Notes under the pieces: generated by a model
Database searches by the model: none
What the model was told of the DNA's origin: nothing
The model's input: only the letters and a program-made list of their open reading frames with translations
Part shown: one piece after another, positions 1 through 7,913 of the stretch
How positions within the stretch are numbered: position 1 is the first letter of the stretch
Layout of the letters: each line of letters starts with the position of its first letter
From: Candidatus Poribacteria bacterium
Lineage (GTDB): Bacteria; Poribacteria; WGA-4E; GCA-2687025
NCBI GenBank assembly: GCA_018644665.1
Contig: JABGQA010000113.1
Coordinates: forward strand, 124,001 to 188,000
Length of the DNA: 64,000 nt
Direction of reading: 5' to 3'
Made by a program: the position numbers and the translations under genes

Positions 1-527
1 AGGAGATAGCCTTCAACGCCAAGGTGCACCGCCCCTCCGTCTGCAACGCGATGGAGACGCTGCTCGTCCACAGCGACGTGGCGAACGACTTCCTCCCGGC
101 CATGTGCGCCAGGTTCGTCGAGGCGGGCGTCGAACTCCGAGGCTGCGAGGTAACGCGCGTCATCGCGCCGAACGTCTCGCCGGCGTCCGAGGAGGACTGG
201 GACACGGAGTATTTGGAGCTCATCCTGTCGATACGCGTCGTCGACTCGTACGACGAGGCGGTCGACCACATCGAGGACCACGGCTCCCACCACTCCGACA
301 CGGTTGTCACCGACGACTACCGCACCGCGCAGCGGTTCCTCGCGGACGTGGACTCGTCGTCCGTCTTCGTGAACGCGTCGACGCGCTTCGCCGACGGCTA
401 CGAGTACGGCCTCGGCGCCGAGATCGGCATCAGCACGCAGAAGCTGCACGCGCGCGGCCCGATGGGGCTCGAGGAACTGACGACCTACAAGTTCATCGTC
501 TATGGCGACGGGCAGGTCAGGTCATAG
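1..527 (+). CDS. proA: Gamma-glutamyl phosphate reductase, C-terminal part (5' end outside window)
   Basis: Second enzyme of proline synthesis: reduces gamma-glutamyl phosphate to glutamate semialdehyde with NADPH in the cytoplasm. The visible frame is open from the first bases and begins in the conserved stretch NAKVHRPSVCNAMETLLVH, which carries the catalytic Cys of ProA. It continues through the typical C-terminal segments (SHHSDTVVTDD, FVNASTRFADG, GLGAEIGIST, ARGPMGLEELTTYK). About 175 codons are present, so roughly the last 40 percent of a normal ~420-residue protein. The stop overlaps the next gene (nadD), a neighbourhood common in bacteria where proA and nadD are adjacent. Confidence 0.97.
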   Translation, partial: EIAFNAKVHRPSVCNAMETLLVHSDVANDFLPAMCARFVEAGVELRGCEVTRVIAPNVSPASEEDWDTEYLELILSIRVVDSYDEAVDHIEDHGSHHSDTVVTDDYRTAQRFLADVDSSSVFVNASTRFADGYEYGLGAEIGISTQKLHARGPMGLEELTTYKFIVYGDGQVRS

Positions 528-1141
528 ACGCCGCCGCACGTCCCCCGATCCGCGTCGGGCTGTACGGTGGGACATTCGACCCCATCCACAACGGCCACCT
601 CCTCTGCGCGGAGGAGACGCTCGAAGCATTCGCCTTCGACGAGTTCTGGTTCATCCCTTCGGCGCGGCCGCCGCACAAGCCCGTGGACCCTTCACGCGCG
701 ACTCCTGAGGACCGCTACCGCATGGTGTGCCTCGCGACGGAGGGTCACCAGACGTTCCGCGTTTCCCGCGCGGAGATCGACCGCCCCGGGCGCTCCTACG
801 CCGTCGACACCGTGCGTGAGTTCCGCGAGCAGTACGGCGAAAACGCCGAGTTTAGCTGGGTTCTCGGCGCGGATTCCCTCATCGACTTCGAGATATGGAA
901 GGACGGCGACGCGTTGCTGGACATGTGCCAGTTCGTCGCCGTCACGCGCCCGGAGTACGATCTCGCCCGGGTGCCGACCCAAGTGCGCGAGAAGGCGGAG
1001 TTCTTCACGATAACAGGCATCGGGATCTCCTCGACGGACATTCGAGCGCGCGTCGCCGAGGGCCGCTCCATCCGCTACCGCACCGCAGCGGCCGTGGCCG
1101 CGCACATCGCGGAGCGCGACCTCTACCGCGTGGCCGGGTGA
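524..1141 (+). CDS. nadD: Nicotinate-nucleotide adenylyltransferase
   Basis: Adenylates nicotinate mononucleotide to deamido-NAD in NAD synthesis. The nucleotidyltransferase fold is clear: VGLYGGTFDPIHNGHL with the (H/T)xGH-type ATP site, PSARPPHKP, and ISSTDIRARVAEG near the end. About 205 residues, normal for NadD. The start is a problem: no ATG, GTG or TTG lies in frame between the proA overlap and the GGTFDP motif. I place it at ATA 524, which makes an ATAG overlap with the proA stop and mimics the usual ATGA coupling. ATC 548 or CTG 560 are alternatives. The stop forms a GTGA overlap with the next gene. Confidence 0.9.
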   Translation: MDAAARPPIRVGLYGGTFDPIHNGHLLCAEETLEAFAFDEFWFIPSARPPHKPVDPSRATPEDRYRMVCLATEGHQTFRVSRAEIDRPGRSYAVDTVREFREQYGENAEFSWVLGADSLIDFEIWKDGDALLDMCQFVAVTRPEYDLARVPTQVREKAEFFTITGIGISSTDIRARVAEGRSIRYRTAAAVAAHIAERDLYRVAG

Positions 1142-2163
1142 CGCCCTCGCCTGCACCTCCATCTCCGCGCCCCTTGGACATCCTCTCGACGGACGCCGGC
1201 TACCGGCAGCGGTTCTTCGACGCCGACTACTGGACGCCGTACGTGCGCTGGGTGGTGTGGAAGCAGTTCGGCGTGAGGAACGCCGCCGTGCGGTCTGGCC
1301 TCGCGGGAACCTACCCCACGTTCATCGCCGACGACCGTTGGGTCGTGAAGTTCTTCGGCGATCTGTTCGAGGGGGAAGCCACGCACGCCGCGGAGTTGTG
1401 CGTCGGGCTTCTGCGGCCTGAGCGACACGGCATCCCGGCTCCGGCACTGCTCGCGCACGACGACATGTACGACGCGCCCGGGCAGTGGCGCTGGCCGTAC
1501 CTCGTGTTCGAATTCATGGAAGGCGGCAGCATCGGGGAGGCGGGCGACAGCGTGTCGCACGGGGACCGGGTGCGAATCGCCCGGGAGGTCGCTGGCATGA
1601 CGCGCGCGCTACACACGGTGCCGATCCCCGCCGACGGGCCGTTTGACGCGAGTTGGGGCGCCTACGAAGCGCTCATCGCCTGTCAGCGCGCCCAGTGCGT
1701 CGAGAACCACCGCGAGTGGGGCGACCTTCCCGACCATCTCATCGCGCAGATCGACTACTACCTTGCGCCGACAGAGGAACTCATCGACCGCGGGCGACCG
1801 CCGCATCTCATCCATGCGGACATCACCGCGGACCACATACTCGGCTTGGTGGAAGCGGCTCGGTGGCGAACGACGGCCCTAATCGACTTCGGTGACGCGA
1901 TGGTCGGCGGCCACCTCTACGAACTGGTGGCGCTGCACCTCGACGTGTTCCGCGGCGACACGGCGCTGCTCGCGGCGTACCTGGACGCGTACGGCGTGGA
2001 TGTCGCCTTCCACGCCGCGCTACCCCGTCTGGCGCTGTCCACGTGCCTACTGCACCGGTTCGACGTGTTCGCGTCACTCGCAGCCATCGTCGGCGACGTA
2101 GACGAAGTCGCGTCGTTAGAGATGCTCGCAGACACTCTTTGGGCCATGCCGACAGGCCACTAG
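1138..2163 (+). CDS. Aminoglycoside-phosphotransferase-fold kinase, substrate unknown
   Basis: Cytoplasmic small-molecule kinase of the APH/choline-kinase fold, 341 residues. The catalytic loop is LIHADITADHIL (catalytic Asp about residue 228) and the metal-binding motif is LIDFGD (Asp about 250). An N-terminal lobe with RWVVKFFG supplies the ATP lysine. The start is GTG 1138, whose GTGA overlap with the nadD stop implies translational coupling. Family members phosphorylate sugars, amino alcohols or antibiotics, and nothing here fixes the substrate. Co-translation with proA-nadD suggests house-keeping metabolism rather than resistance, but that is inference. Confidence 0.8.
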   Translation: MTPSPAPPSPRPLDILSTDAGYRQRFFDADYWTPYVRWVVWKQFGVRNAAVRSGLAGTYPTFIADDRWVVKFFGDLFEGEATHAAELCVGLLRPERHGIPAPALLAHDDMYDAPGQWRWPYLVFEFMEGGSIGEAGDSVSHGDRVRIAREVAGMTRALHTVPIPADGPFDASWGAYEALIACQRAQCVENHREWGDLPDHLIAQIDYYLAPTEELIDRGRPPHLIHADITADHILGLVEAARWRTTALIDFGDAMVGGHLYELVALHLDVFRGDTALLAAYLDAYGVDVAFHAALPRLALSTCLLHRFDVFASLAAIVGDVDEVASLEMLADTLWAMPTGH

Positions 2164-2192
2164 CCGCGGTGCCTCCTCCGCCGGCCGGTTGG

Positions 2193-2804
2193 TTACTCCA
2201 GGTATCCGCGTTTCGTCGCTTCGCCGGACTGCGGGTCGAAGTCGTACACGAGCGGCACGCCCGTGGGGATGTTGAGGTTCAGGACCTCCTCCTGGGTCAT
2301 GCTCTCGAGGTGCATCGCCAGCGAACGCAACGAGTTCCCGTGAGCTACGATCAGCACGTCGCTGCCCGCCTTCAGGTCGGGCTCAATATGCGCGGTCCAG
2401 TAGGGGAGAACGCGTGCCGCCGTGTCCTTCAGGCTCTCTCCGTTGGGCGGCGGCACGTCGAAGCTGCGGCGCCATATGTGGACCTGCTCGTCGCCGAACT
2501 TCTCGGCAGTCTCGGCCTTGTTCAACCCCTGTAGGTCGCCGTAGTGGCGCTCGTTAAGTGCCTCATCGTAGACGGTCGGCAGGTCGGACATGCCGGCCGC
2601 CGCCAGCGCGATGTCCATCGTCCGGTTGGCTCGCTTGAGGACGGACGTGTAGACCTTGTCGAACGTGAAGCCCTTGAGCTTGCGGCCGGAGTCCTCCGCT
2701 TCGGCCTCACCCTTGGGAGACAGGTCGACATCGACCCAGCCGGTGAACTTGTTCTCTAGGTTCCATTGCGACTGTCCGTGTCGCAGCAGCACGAGCACGC
2801 CCAT
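2193..2804 (-). CDS. gpmA: 2,3-bisphosphoglycerate-dependent phosphoglycerate mutase
   Basis: Glycolytic interconversion of 3- and 2-phosphoglycerate through a phosphohistidine. The histidine phosphatase core is complete: LLRHGQSQWN (phosphorylated His 9), FTGWVDVDLS, NERHYGDLQGLNK, RRSFDVPPP and VAHGNSLR (second His). At 203 residues it is the short form, lacking part of the insert and tail seen in the ~250-residue E. coli enzyme. AAGGA lies about 6 bp before the ATG. It sits 53 bp downstream of the GGGP synthase gene on the same strand and is probably co-transcribed. It converges on the kinase gene with only 29 bp between stops. Confidence 0.96.
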   Translation of the reverse strand: MGVLVLLRHGQSQWNLENKFTGWVDVDLSPKGEAEAEDSGRKLKGFTFDKVYTSVLKRANRTMDIALAAAGMSDLPTVYDEALNERHYGDLQGLNKAETAEKFGDEQVHIWRRSFDVPPPNGESLKDTAARVLPYWTAHIEPDLKAGSDVLIVAHGNSLRSLAMHLESMTQEEVLNLNIPTGVPLVYDFDPQSGEATKRGYLE

Positions 2805-2857
2805 ACTGAATCCTTGTCTCTGTGTTGGCGTCTAGGGAGTCTGCATCTCAGCCGCGG

Positions 2858-3619
2858 CTATCCGGCGGCTCCGTGCACCGCGCGAGAGAATTCTTGCAGA
2901 AGCAGGGCGCTTCCGTCTCCCTCCAGCACGTTCCCCGTCACAACGAAGTGCGCCCCGGCGCGCACCTTCGCCGCGGCCATCTCCGGCTTCGTGATGCCGC
3001 CACCCACGATCACCGGGAGGTCCGTGTAGGCGCGTGTGCAGCGGATCATCTCGTCGGGCACGGCCCATTTCGCGCCGCTCCCGCCCTCGAGATACAGGAG
3101 CTTCATGCCCAGGTACTGAGCCGTGAGCGCGTGCGCCATGGCGATGTCGGGTTTGTCGCGGGGTATCGGGAAGGTCCCGCTCATGAACTGCACGGAGGTG
3201 TAGACCCCACCCTCGATGAGCAGGTATGCCGTTGGGATGGGTTCCAGGTCGTATTCGCGGATGATCGGCGCCGCGCGCACCTGCTCGCCGATGAGGAACT
3301 CCGGGTTCCGGCCGCTGAGCAGGCTGAGGAACAGGATCGCGTCGGCGTGCGCGGAGAGCTGCGTCGAGCCGCCTGGGAACAGGATCGTCGGTAGACCGGA
3401 CGCCTCTCGCAGCTGCTGGACGGTGTCGTCCAGACTGTCGCGCATGAGGAGGCTGCCACCGACGAGGAACGCATCGACTCCCGCGTGCGCGCCGGCCTCC
3501 GCCAAACGGGCCACGCCGTCGGCGTCAACGCCGTCGGGATCGACGAGCACGAGATACCCCGCCCCGCGTTGTTCCGCGACGCTGGTCAGGTAGTCGAGAA
3601 CGGACTGGTCCGGGGACAT
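2858..3619 (-). CDS. Geranylgeranylglyceryl/heptaprenylglyceryl phosphate synthase family (PcrB/GGGPS)
   Basis: TIM-barrel prenyltransferase joining a polyprenyl diphosphate to sn-glycerol-1-phosphate, the first step towards archaeal-type ether lipids. Landmarks of group II GGGPS are plain: YLVLVDPDG, VGGSL, FPGGSTQLSAHADAILFLSLLSGRNPE, IPTAYLL, LLYLEGGSGA and VGGGI followed by AGAHFVVTGN (phosphate site). 253 residues from the ATG at 3619 is family length, and a good promoter lies just upstream. Such genes occur in Firmicutes (PcrB) and in the Bacteroidetes/FCB group. Chain length cannot be read from the sequence. The presence of gpmA downstream does not explain its role. Confidence 0.92.
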   Translation of the reverse strand: MSPDQSVLDYLTSVAEQRGAGYLVLVDPDGVDADGVARLAEAGAHAGVDAFLVGGSLLMRDSLDDTVQQLREASGLPTILFPGGSTQLSAHADAILFLSLLSGRNPEFLIGEQVRAAPIIREYDLEPIPTAYLLIEGGVYTSVQFMSGTFPIPRDKPDIAMAHALTAQYLGMKLLYLEGGSGAKWAVPDEMIRCTRAYTDLPVIVGGGITKPEMAAAKVRAGAHFVVTGNVLEGDGSALLLQEFSRAVHGAAG

Positions 3620-3657
3620 CCACTCGGCCTCGGTGCTGCATTCCGGCTGGCAGACGC

Positions 3658-3686
3658 AGTATAACGAACGTGAATTCGCGCGGCAA
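3658..3686 (-). promoter_or_regulatory. Predicted sigma-70 promoter for GGGP synthase-gpmA
   Basis: On the minus strand TTGCCG (3686-3681) and TATACT (3663-3658) are spaced by exactly 17 bp, about 40 bp before the ATG at 3619. The -10 matches consensus at 5 of 6 positions. Confidence 0.6.
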
Positions 3687-3808
3687 TCCGCCTGCCGTCC
3701 CGGCGTGGCGCGCGACCCGGTGTCACAGCGCGCGGGCCGCGCGCGTATCCCTTCAGGCGCGACGACGCGTGACCCGTCTCGCCGCTCGCCAGGACAGAAG
3801 AGGCGCCG

Positions 3809-5182
3809 ATGCGCACCGGACAAATACTCGCAGCATCCGTCTGCATAGCTCTCGCCACGGCGGCGGGATCGAAGGCGACAGACGGTATCTTGGAGTTGGC
3901 GCCCATGGGCGATCTAAGTCGCGTCGCCGGCCCGCTGGTCGCCGCGGTGGAGGGCGAGGGGTTCGCGGTCGGCGTCGCGATCGAGGACGTGTCGGGCGCC
4001 GGGATGTTCGCCCACCGCGCTGGTGAGCCGTTCGTGCTGGCATCCAACACGAAGCTCTTCACGACGGCGGCAGCCGCCGTGTCGCTGCCGCCCGACTCCC
4101 GCTGGCGCACCGAAGCGCGATGGGAGGACGGCAGCCTGTGGATCATCGGCCGCGGCGACGCCACCTTCCACATCATCGACGGTTACTCGTACCCCGACCA
4201 CTTCCTCGATCAGGTCGCCGAGGCGCTCGACGTTCGGGGGATCGACGCGGTCGAGCAACTCGTTATCGACGCCCGCTACTTCGACGCCGCCTACCAGCAC
4301 CCAGACTGGCCGCGCAACCAACTACGGCGGCGCTACTCCGCGCCCGTCTCGGGCCTGCCGTACGCGCGCGGGCTCGTCCGCGTCCAACGAGGCCGGTCGT
4401 CCGTCTACTCGACCACGGGCGATCCCGTCGCGACTGTGACGAACTTCCTGGTCCGCGGCCTGCGCAAACGGGGCCTCGACGTCCAGCGGGCCCGGTCCGC
4501 GGGCGCTCGTGAGGTCCAGCCACCCGAGTTTACGTCGATCTACCGTCACGAATCGCCCTGGTCCCTGGAGAAGGTGCTGCGCGAGACCAACGCCGAGAGC
4601 GACAACTACCTCGCCGAACACCTCTTCAAGACGCTCGGCGCGGAGTTCCATGGACGTGGCAGCTTCGACGGCGCCGCGGAAGCCGTTCGCGTGGCGTTGG
4701 CCGCGGCGGGCGCGTCTCTCGACGACTTCACCCAGTTGGATGGCTCCGGCCTGGCGCGCACGGAGAACGGCGGCAACCGCGCGTCCGCAGAGACGGTGAC
4801 ATCGCTCCTGCGCGCGATGGCCAAGCACCCGGCCGGCGGCCCGTTCCTCAGATCAATGGCAATCAATGGGCGCCGAGGCACGCTGTCGCACCGGCTCGAC
4901 AAGGGGCCGATGGCCGGCGCCATCCACGCCAAGACGGGCTGGATCAAGGGCAGCCTGGCCCTGTCCGGCTACATGCGGCGCGATGAGGACCGCGTCGTCG
5001 TCTTCTCGATACTCGTGAACTACGATGCGCCCTACACGTACGACCGCCGGCAGGTCGTCCTGGGCTTCCACGAGGATCTGCTCCGCGCCGTCTGGGATCA
5101 TCTTGATACTGTCGATACGGGATGGGGAGCGCCGCCTCCCGCCCTTGTGCAGGCGTTGGAACCGGGGCGCGCCGCGAACTAG
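3809..5182 (+). CDS. dacB: D-alanyl-D-alanine carboxypeptidase/endopeptidase (PBP4 family, S13)
   Basis: Periplasmic peptidoglycan hydrolase that trims or cuts D-Ala cross-links. It has an N-terminal signal peptide (residues 1 to about 24). All three penicillin-binding motifs are present in order: SNTK (Ser 79 nucleophile, Lys 82), SDN (264-266) and KTG (375-377). 457 residues is usual for PBP4. The large insert between SxxK and SDN is present, as in other S13 enzymes. Transcribed away from the GGGP synthase gene. Its stop is 1 bp from the convergent uvrC stop. Confidence 0.94.
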   Translation: MRTGQILAASVCIALATAAGSKATDGILELAPMGDLSRVAGPLVAAVEGEGFAVGVAIEDVSGAGMFAHRAGEPFVLASNTKLFTTAAAAVSLPPDSRWRTEARWEDGSLWIIGRGDATFHIIDGYSYPDHFLDQVAEALDVRGIDAVEQLVIDARYFDAAYQHPDWPRNQLRRRYSAPVSGLPYARGLVRVQRGRSSVYSTTGDPVATVTNFLVRGLRKRGLDVQRARSAGAREVQPPEFTSIYRHESPWSLEKVLRETNAESDNYLAEHLFKTLGAEFHGRGSFDGAAEAVRVALAAAGASLDDFTQLDGSGLARTENGGNRASAETVTSLLRAMAKHPAGGPFLRSMAINGRRGTLSHRLDKGPMAGAIHAKTGWIKGSLALSGYMRRDEDRVVVFSILVNYDAPYTYDRRQVVLGFHEDLLRAVWDHLDTVDTGWGAPPPALVQALEPGRAAN

Positions 5183-5183
5183 C

Positions 5184-7016
5184 CTACCCGGGCTGGCGAT
5201 CGTGCAGGTGTTTGAAGATGCGCTGCGCCACGGGACGGGTGATGTTCCGCACCGCCAACAACTCGTCGAGTGACGCCTGCCGTACGCCATCGATGTCCCC
5301 AAAATGCTTCAGCAGCGCCTGCTTCCGACGGTCCCCCACGTGTGGGATCTCGTCGAGGACAGACTGTGTCATGCGCTTGTCGCGGAGCCGTCGCAGGTAG
5401 TTGACCGCGAACCTGTGCGCCTCGTTCCGGATGTGCTGGACGAGGTGGAGCGTGGGGTTCTGCTTGCTCAGGATGATGGCGTCGGAGCCATCCGGCAGGA
5501 AGATGTGTTCGTAGCGCTTCGCGAGGCCGAAGCGCGGCTGCTGGACGTAGTCCACGTCGATGAGCGCGTCGGACGCCGCGCCCAACTGCCCCTTCCCGCC
5601 GTCGATGATGACCAGGTTCGGCATCACGGCTCCCTCCGCGATCCCGCGCGAGAACCGACGCGTGATGACCTGTTTCATGGCGGCATAGTCGTCCGGCCCT
5701 TGGATGTCGCGCACCCGGAACCGTCGGTACTCCGACCTGGCGGGGGCGCCGTCCTCGAACACGACCATCGACCCGACGATGATGTCCGCGCCGAAGTTCG
5801 AGATGTCGTACGCCTCAATGCGCGCAGGCATCCGGTCGAGGTTGCAGATGCTCATGAGTTCGCGCAGGGCGGGGTTCTCGCCGGCGTTCCCGACAACGTT
5901 GACCTCGCGTTGCGTGAGGATTGTCTCCGCGTTCCGCGACGCCAACTCCGCCATGTCGTGCTTCCGCCCGCGGGTTGGGACGTAGAGCGTCACGCGCCCC
6001 TCGCGCTTCTCAGAGAGCCACGCCTCAATCGTCTCGTGCATGTCGGGCGCGCTCTCCAGGACGACCGTCGGCGGCACGAAAGACGCCTCGGCGTAATACT
6101 GAGGCACGAAGGCGGACAGCACCGCGCCGGCGTCCGCCGCGTCTACCTCTGTTAGGAAGAAGTGCTCGCGTTCCACGAGCTTGCCGCCGCGGATCATCAG
6201 CACCTGCGCGCACGCCAGGCCAGCGACGACGGCGCAGCCGACGGCGTCGTAGTCCTCGTCGCTAACGGCGTCCATGCGCTGCTGGTGCGTGCCCCGCTCG
6301 ACAGAGTCGATGCGGTCCCGCAGGACGGCGGCGCGCTCATAGTCCAGGTTCTCAGCGGCCTTGGCCATGCGCGCCTTCAGCTCATCGACGAGCGCCTTAG
6401 TCTTCCCGCTGAGGAACAGCATGACGTCGTCGACGATGTCGGAGTAGTCCTCCAGCGAAACGAGGTCTGCGCACGGTCCGGGACAACGCCCGATGTGGTA
6501 GTCGAGGCAAACACGGTGCGTGTTTCCCGTCTCTTTGAGCTGCAAGTTGCACGTGCGGATCGGGAACAGACGCGTGAGTTGCTTCAGCGTCTCGCGGGTG
6601 GCCATTGCGTGCACGTACGGGCCGAAGTACTTGCTGCCGTCCTGCTCAACATCTCGCGTCACGGAGATGGCGGGGTAGGGATCGTCCATGCTGACCCGGA
6701 TGTACGGGTAGCGCTTATCGTCCTTGAGCTTGATGTTGTACCGCGGCTGGTACTGCTTGATGAGGTTGTTTTCGAGGATCAGCGCGTCGACGGCGCTCGA
6801 CGCGTGCAGCACCTCGATCGCTTGCACGTGCGGCAGGAGGGCCCCGATGGTCGTCGCGTGTGGCGTGCTGGACGCCTGGAAGTACGACCGCACCCGGCTC
6901 CGCAGCGACTTCGCCTTGCCGACGTACAGGACTGTCCCCGCGCGATCCTTCATCAGGTACACGCCAGGCGACGGCGGCATATTCGCCAATGTGGCTTGCA
7001 GGTGCTCGTACGCCAT
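5184..7016 (-). CDS. uvrC: Excinuclease ABC subunit C
   Basis: Makes the two incisions around DNA lesions in nucleotide excision repair with UvrA and UvrB. Domains in order: GIY-YIG nuclease (SPGVYLMKD, VLYVGKAKSLRSRVRSYF), a Cys-rich stretch (CNLQL, CLDYHIGRCPGPCADL), the UVR helix pair (LDYERAAVLRDRIDSVE), the RNase H-like C-terminal nuclease (IDGGKGQLGAA) and a terminal helix-hairpin-helix (IPHVGDRRKQALLKHFG). 610 residues, full length. The start at 7016 is chosen because GGAGG lies 6 bp upstream. A TATAAT lies about 20 bp before the start. Confidence 0.98.
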   Translation of the reverse strand: MAYEHLQATLANMPPSPGVYLMKDRAGTVLYVGKAKSLRSRVRSYFQASSTPHATTIGALLPHVQAIEVLHASSAVDALILENNLIKQYQPRYNIKLKDDKRYPYIRVSMDDPYPAISVTRDVEQDGSKYFGPYVHAMATRETLKQLTRLFPIRTCNLQLKETGNTHRVCLDYHIGRCPGPCADLVSLEDYSDIVDDVMLFLSGKTKALVDELKARMAKAAENLDYERAAVLRDRIDSVERGTHQQRMDAVSDEDYDAVGCAVVAGLACAQVLMIRGGKLVEREHFFLTEVDAADAGAVLSAFVPQYYAEASFVPPTVVLESAPDMHETIEAWLSEKREGRVTLYVPTRGRKHDMAELASRNAETILTQREVNVVGNAGENPALRELMSICNLDRMPARIEAYDISNFGADIIVGSMVVFEDGAPARSEYRRFRVRDIQGPDDYAAMKQVITRRFSRGIAEGAVMPNLVIIDGGKGQLGAASDALIDVDYVQQPRFGLAKRYEHIFLPDGSDAIILSKQNPTLHLVQHIRNEAHRFAVNYLRRLRDKRMTQSVLDEIPHVGDRRKQALLKHFGDIDGVRQASLDELLAVRNITRPVAQRIFKHLHDRQPG

Positions 7017-7035
7017 GATTCCCTCCGACCCCGGC

Positions 7036-7041
7036 ATTATA
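7036..7041 (-). promoter_or_regulatory. Predicted -10 box for uvrC
   Basis: A perfect TATAAT on the minus strand (7041-7036), 20 bp before the uvrC ATG, would give a very short leader that still contains GGAGG. No convincing -35 is seen (GATGCC at 17 bp spacing). Confidence 0.4.
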
Positions 7042-7162
7042 CGGCGCCGCGCTGGTCGGCATCCACGCCCCATGTACGGTCGGTCGCCTGCGGCGTCAAG
7101 CTTGTGTTAAGGTACGCGTGCCGGTGTGGACGCACTGGTGACGCAAGATGGGAGCGTGCAAG

Positions 7163-7423
7163 ATGGCCGTATCGCGAGCTGACCTTGAGGCGCTCGTCCG
7201 CGAGTTGCCGGAGGCCGAGATAGGCGCGGCTTACGAAGCGCTGCGCGGCCTTCTGGCGCGGGACAGCCAAGTCGCGCGGGAGGCGCGACGGCAGAAGCTG
7301 CGTGATGCAGGCCTCCTCGTCCACGCCGCGACTGGGGCGTTGCCCAGAGATCTCGACGGCTACGACCCGCCTGTGATGACCGACGAGACTATGGCCGACG
7401 CGGTCATCAAGAACAGAGAGTAG
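7163..7423 (+). CDS. Putative antitoxin partner of VapC-type toxin
   Basis: Small hypothetical protein (86 residues from ATG 7163; an in-frame ATG at 7148 would add five). GGGAG lies 8 bp before 7163 and decides the start. The protein is mostly helical, with a charged middle (REARRQKLRDAG) and an acidic tail (MTDETMADAVIKNRE). The stop TAG is immediately followed by the ATG of the PIN-domain gene with zero spacing. This is the classic layout of a type II toxin-antitoxin operon. I cannot see a recognisable AbrB, ribbon-helix-helix or Phd fold, so the antitoxin role rests on context and size. Confidence 0.6.
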   Translation: MAVSRADLEALVRELPEAEIGAAYEALRGLLARDSQVAREARRQKLRDAGLLVHAATGALPRDLDGYDPPVMTDETMADAVIKNRE

Positions 7424-7873
7424 ATGGCGGTCATCTTCCTCGACACGAGTGCGGTCGTGAAGCGGTACGCCGCGGAGCCGGGATCGCAACGCGTGCGCGA
7501 CCTGACCGCGGGCGCCGACTCTCACATATCCCACGTCACGGTCGTGGAGTATGTCGCTGCCGTGTGTCGGCAGGGCAGGTCCGGCCGCCTGACCGATGAT
7601 GAGGTATCGGCCGCGATACGCGTGTTCCGCGCAGACGCGGAGGCCGGGTACGACCTCCTTGGCGTCACCACCGGGGTCATCTCCATCGCTGCGGTGCCAG
7701 CGGAAAGGCATGCCGTGCCGGGTTACGACGCCGTGCGGATCGCGTCGGCTCTATCGGTTCAGGAGGTACTGGCGTCGGAACCCGTGAAACTGGTGACGGC
7801 CGATCGCCAGATGTGCGACGTAGCTCTCGCCGAGGGGATGAGCGTCATCGACCCGACCGACGCGGCGGCGTAG
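7424..7873 (+). CDS. PIN-domain ribonuclease, VapC-type toxin
   Basis: Predicted metal-dependent endoribonuclease toxin of a VapBC-type pair, 149 residues. PIN acidic residues are in place: LDTSAVVKRY (Asp 7), VVEYVAA (Glu 42), YDAVRIASAL (Asp 102) and VTADRQM (Asp 127). The ATG abuts the stop of the antitoxin-like gene. Many VapC proteins cut tRNA or rRNA. The target here is unknown. Confidence 0.85.
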   Translation: MAVIFLDTSAVVKRYAAEPGSQRVRDLTAGADSHISHVTVVEYVAAVCRQGRSGRLTDDEVSAAIRVFRADAEAGYDLLGVTTGVISIAAVPAERHAVPGYDAVRIASALSVQEVLASEPVKLVTADRQMCDVALAEGMSVIDPTDAAA

Positions 7874-7913
7874 CCGACCCGAGGCCCGTCGCCCAACTCA
7901 GCAGGACACGCCA

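Noticed and set aside
104..523. N-terminal extension of the nadD frame back into proA
   Set aside because: The extra ~140 residues are an Arg-rich frame-shifted reading of proA. NadD proteins begin just before GGTFDP.
5304..7223. Two long plus-strand open frames (283 and 353 codons) opposite uvrC
   Set aside because: Arg/Val/Asp-rich translations with no family resemblance. uvrC on the other strand has every expected motif. Shadows of GC-rich coding DNA.
7148..7873. VapBC-like pair as sign of a mobile island
   Set aside because: The flanks are ordinary genes, there are no repeats or integrase, and base composition looks like the rest.
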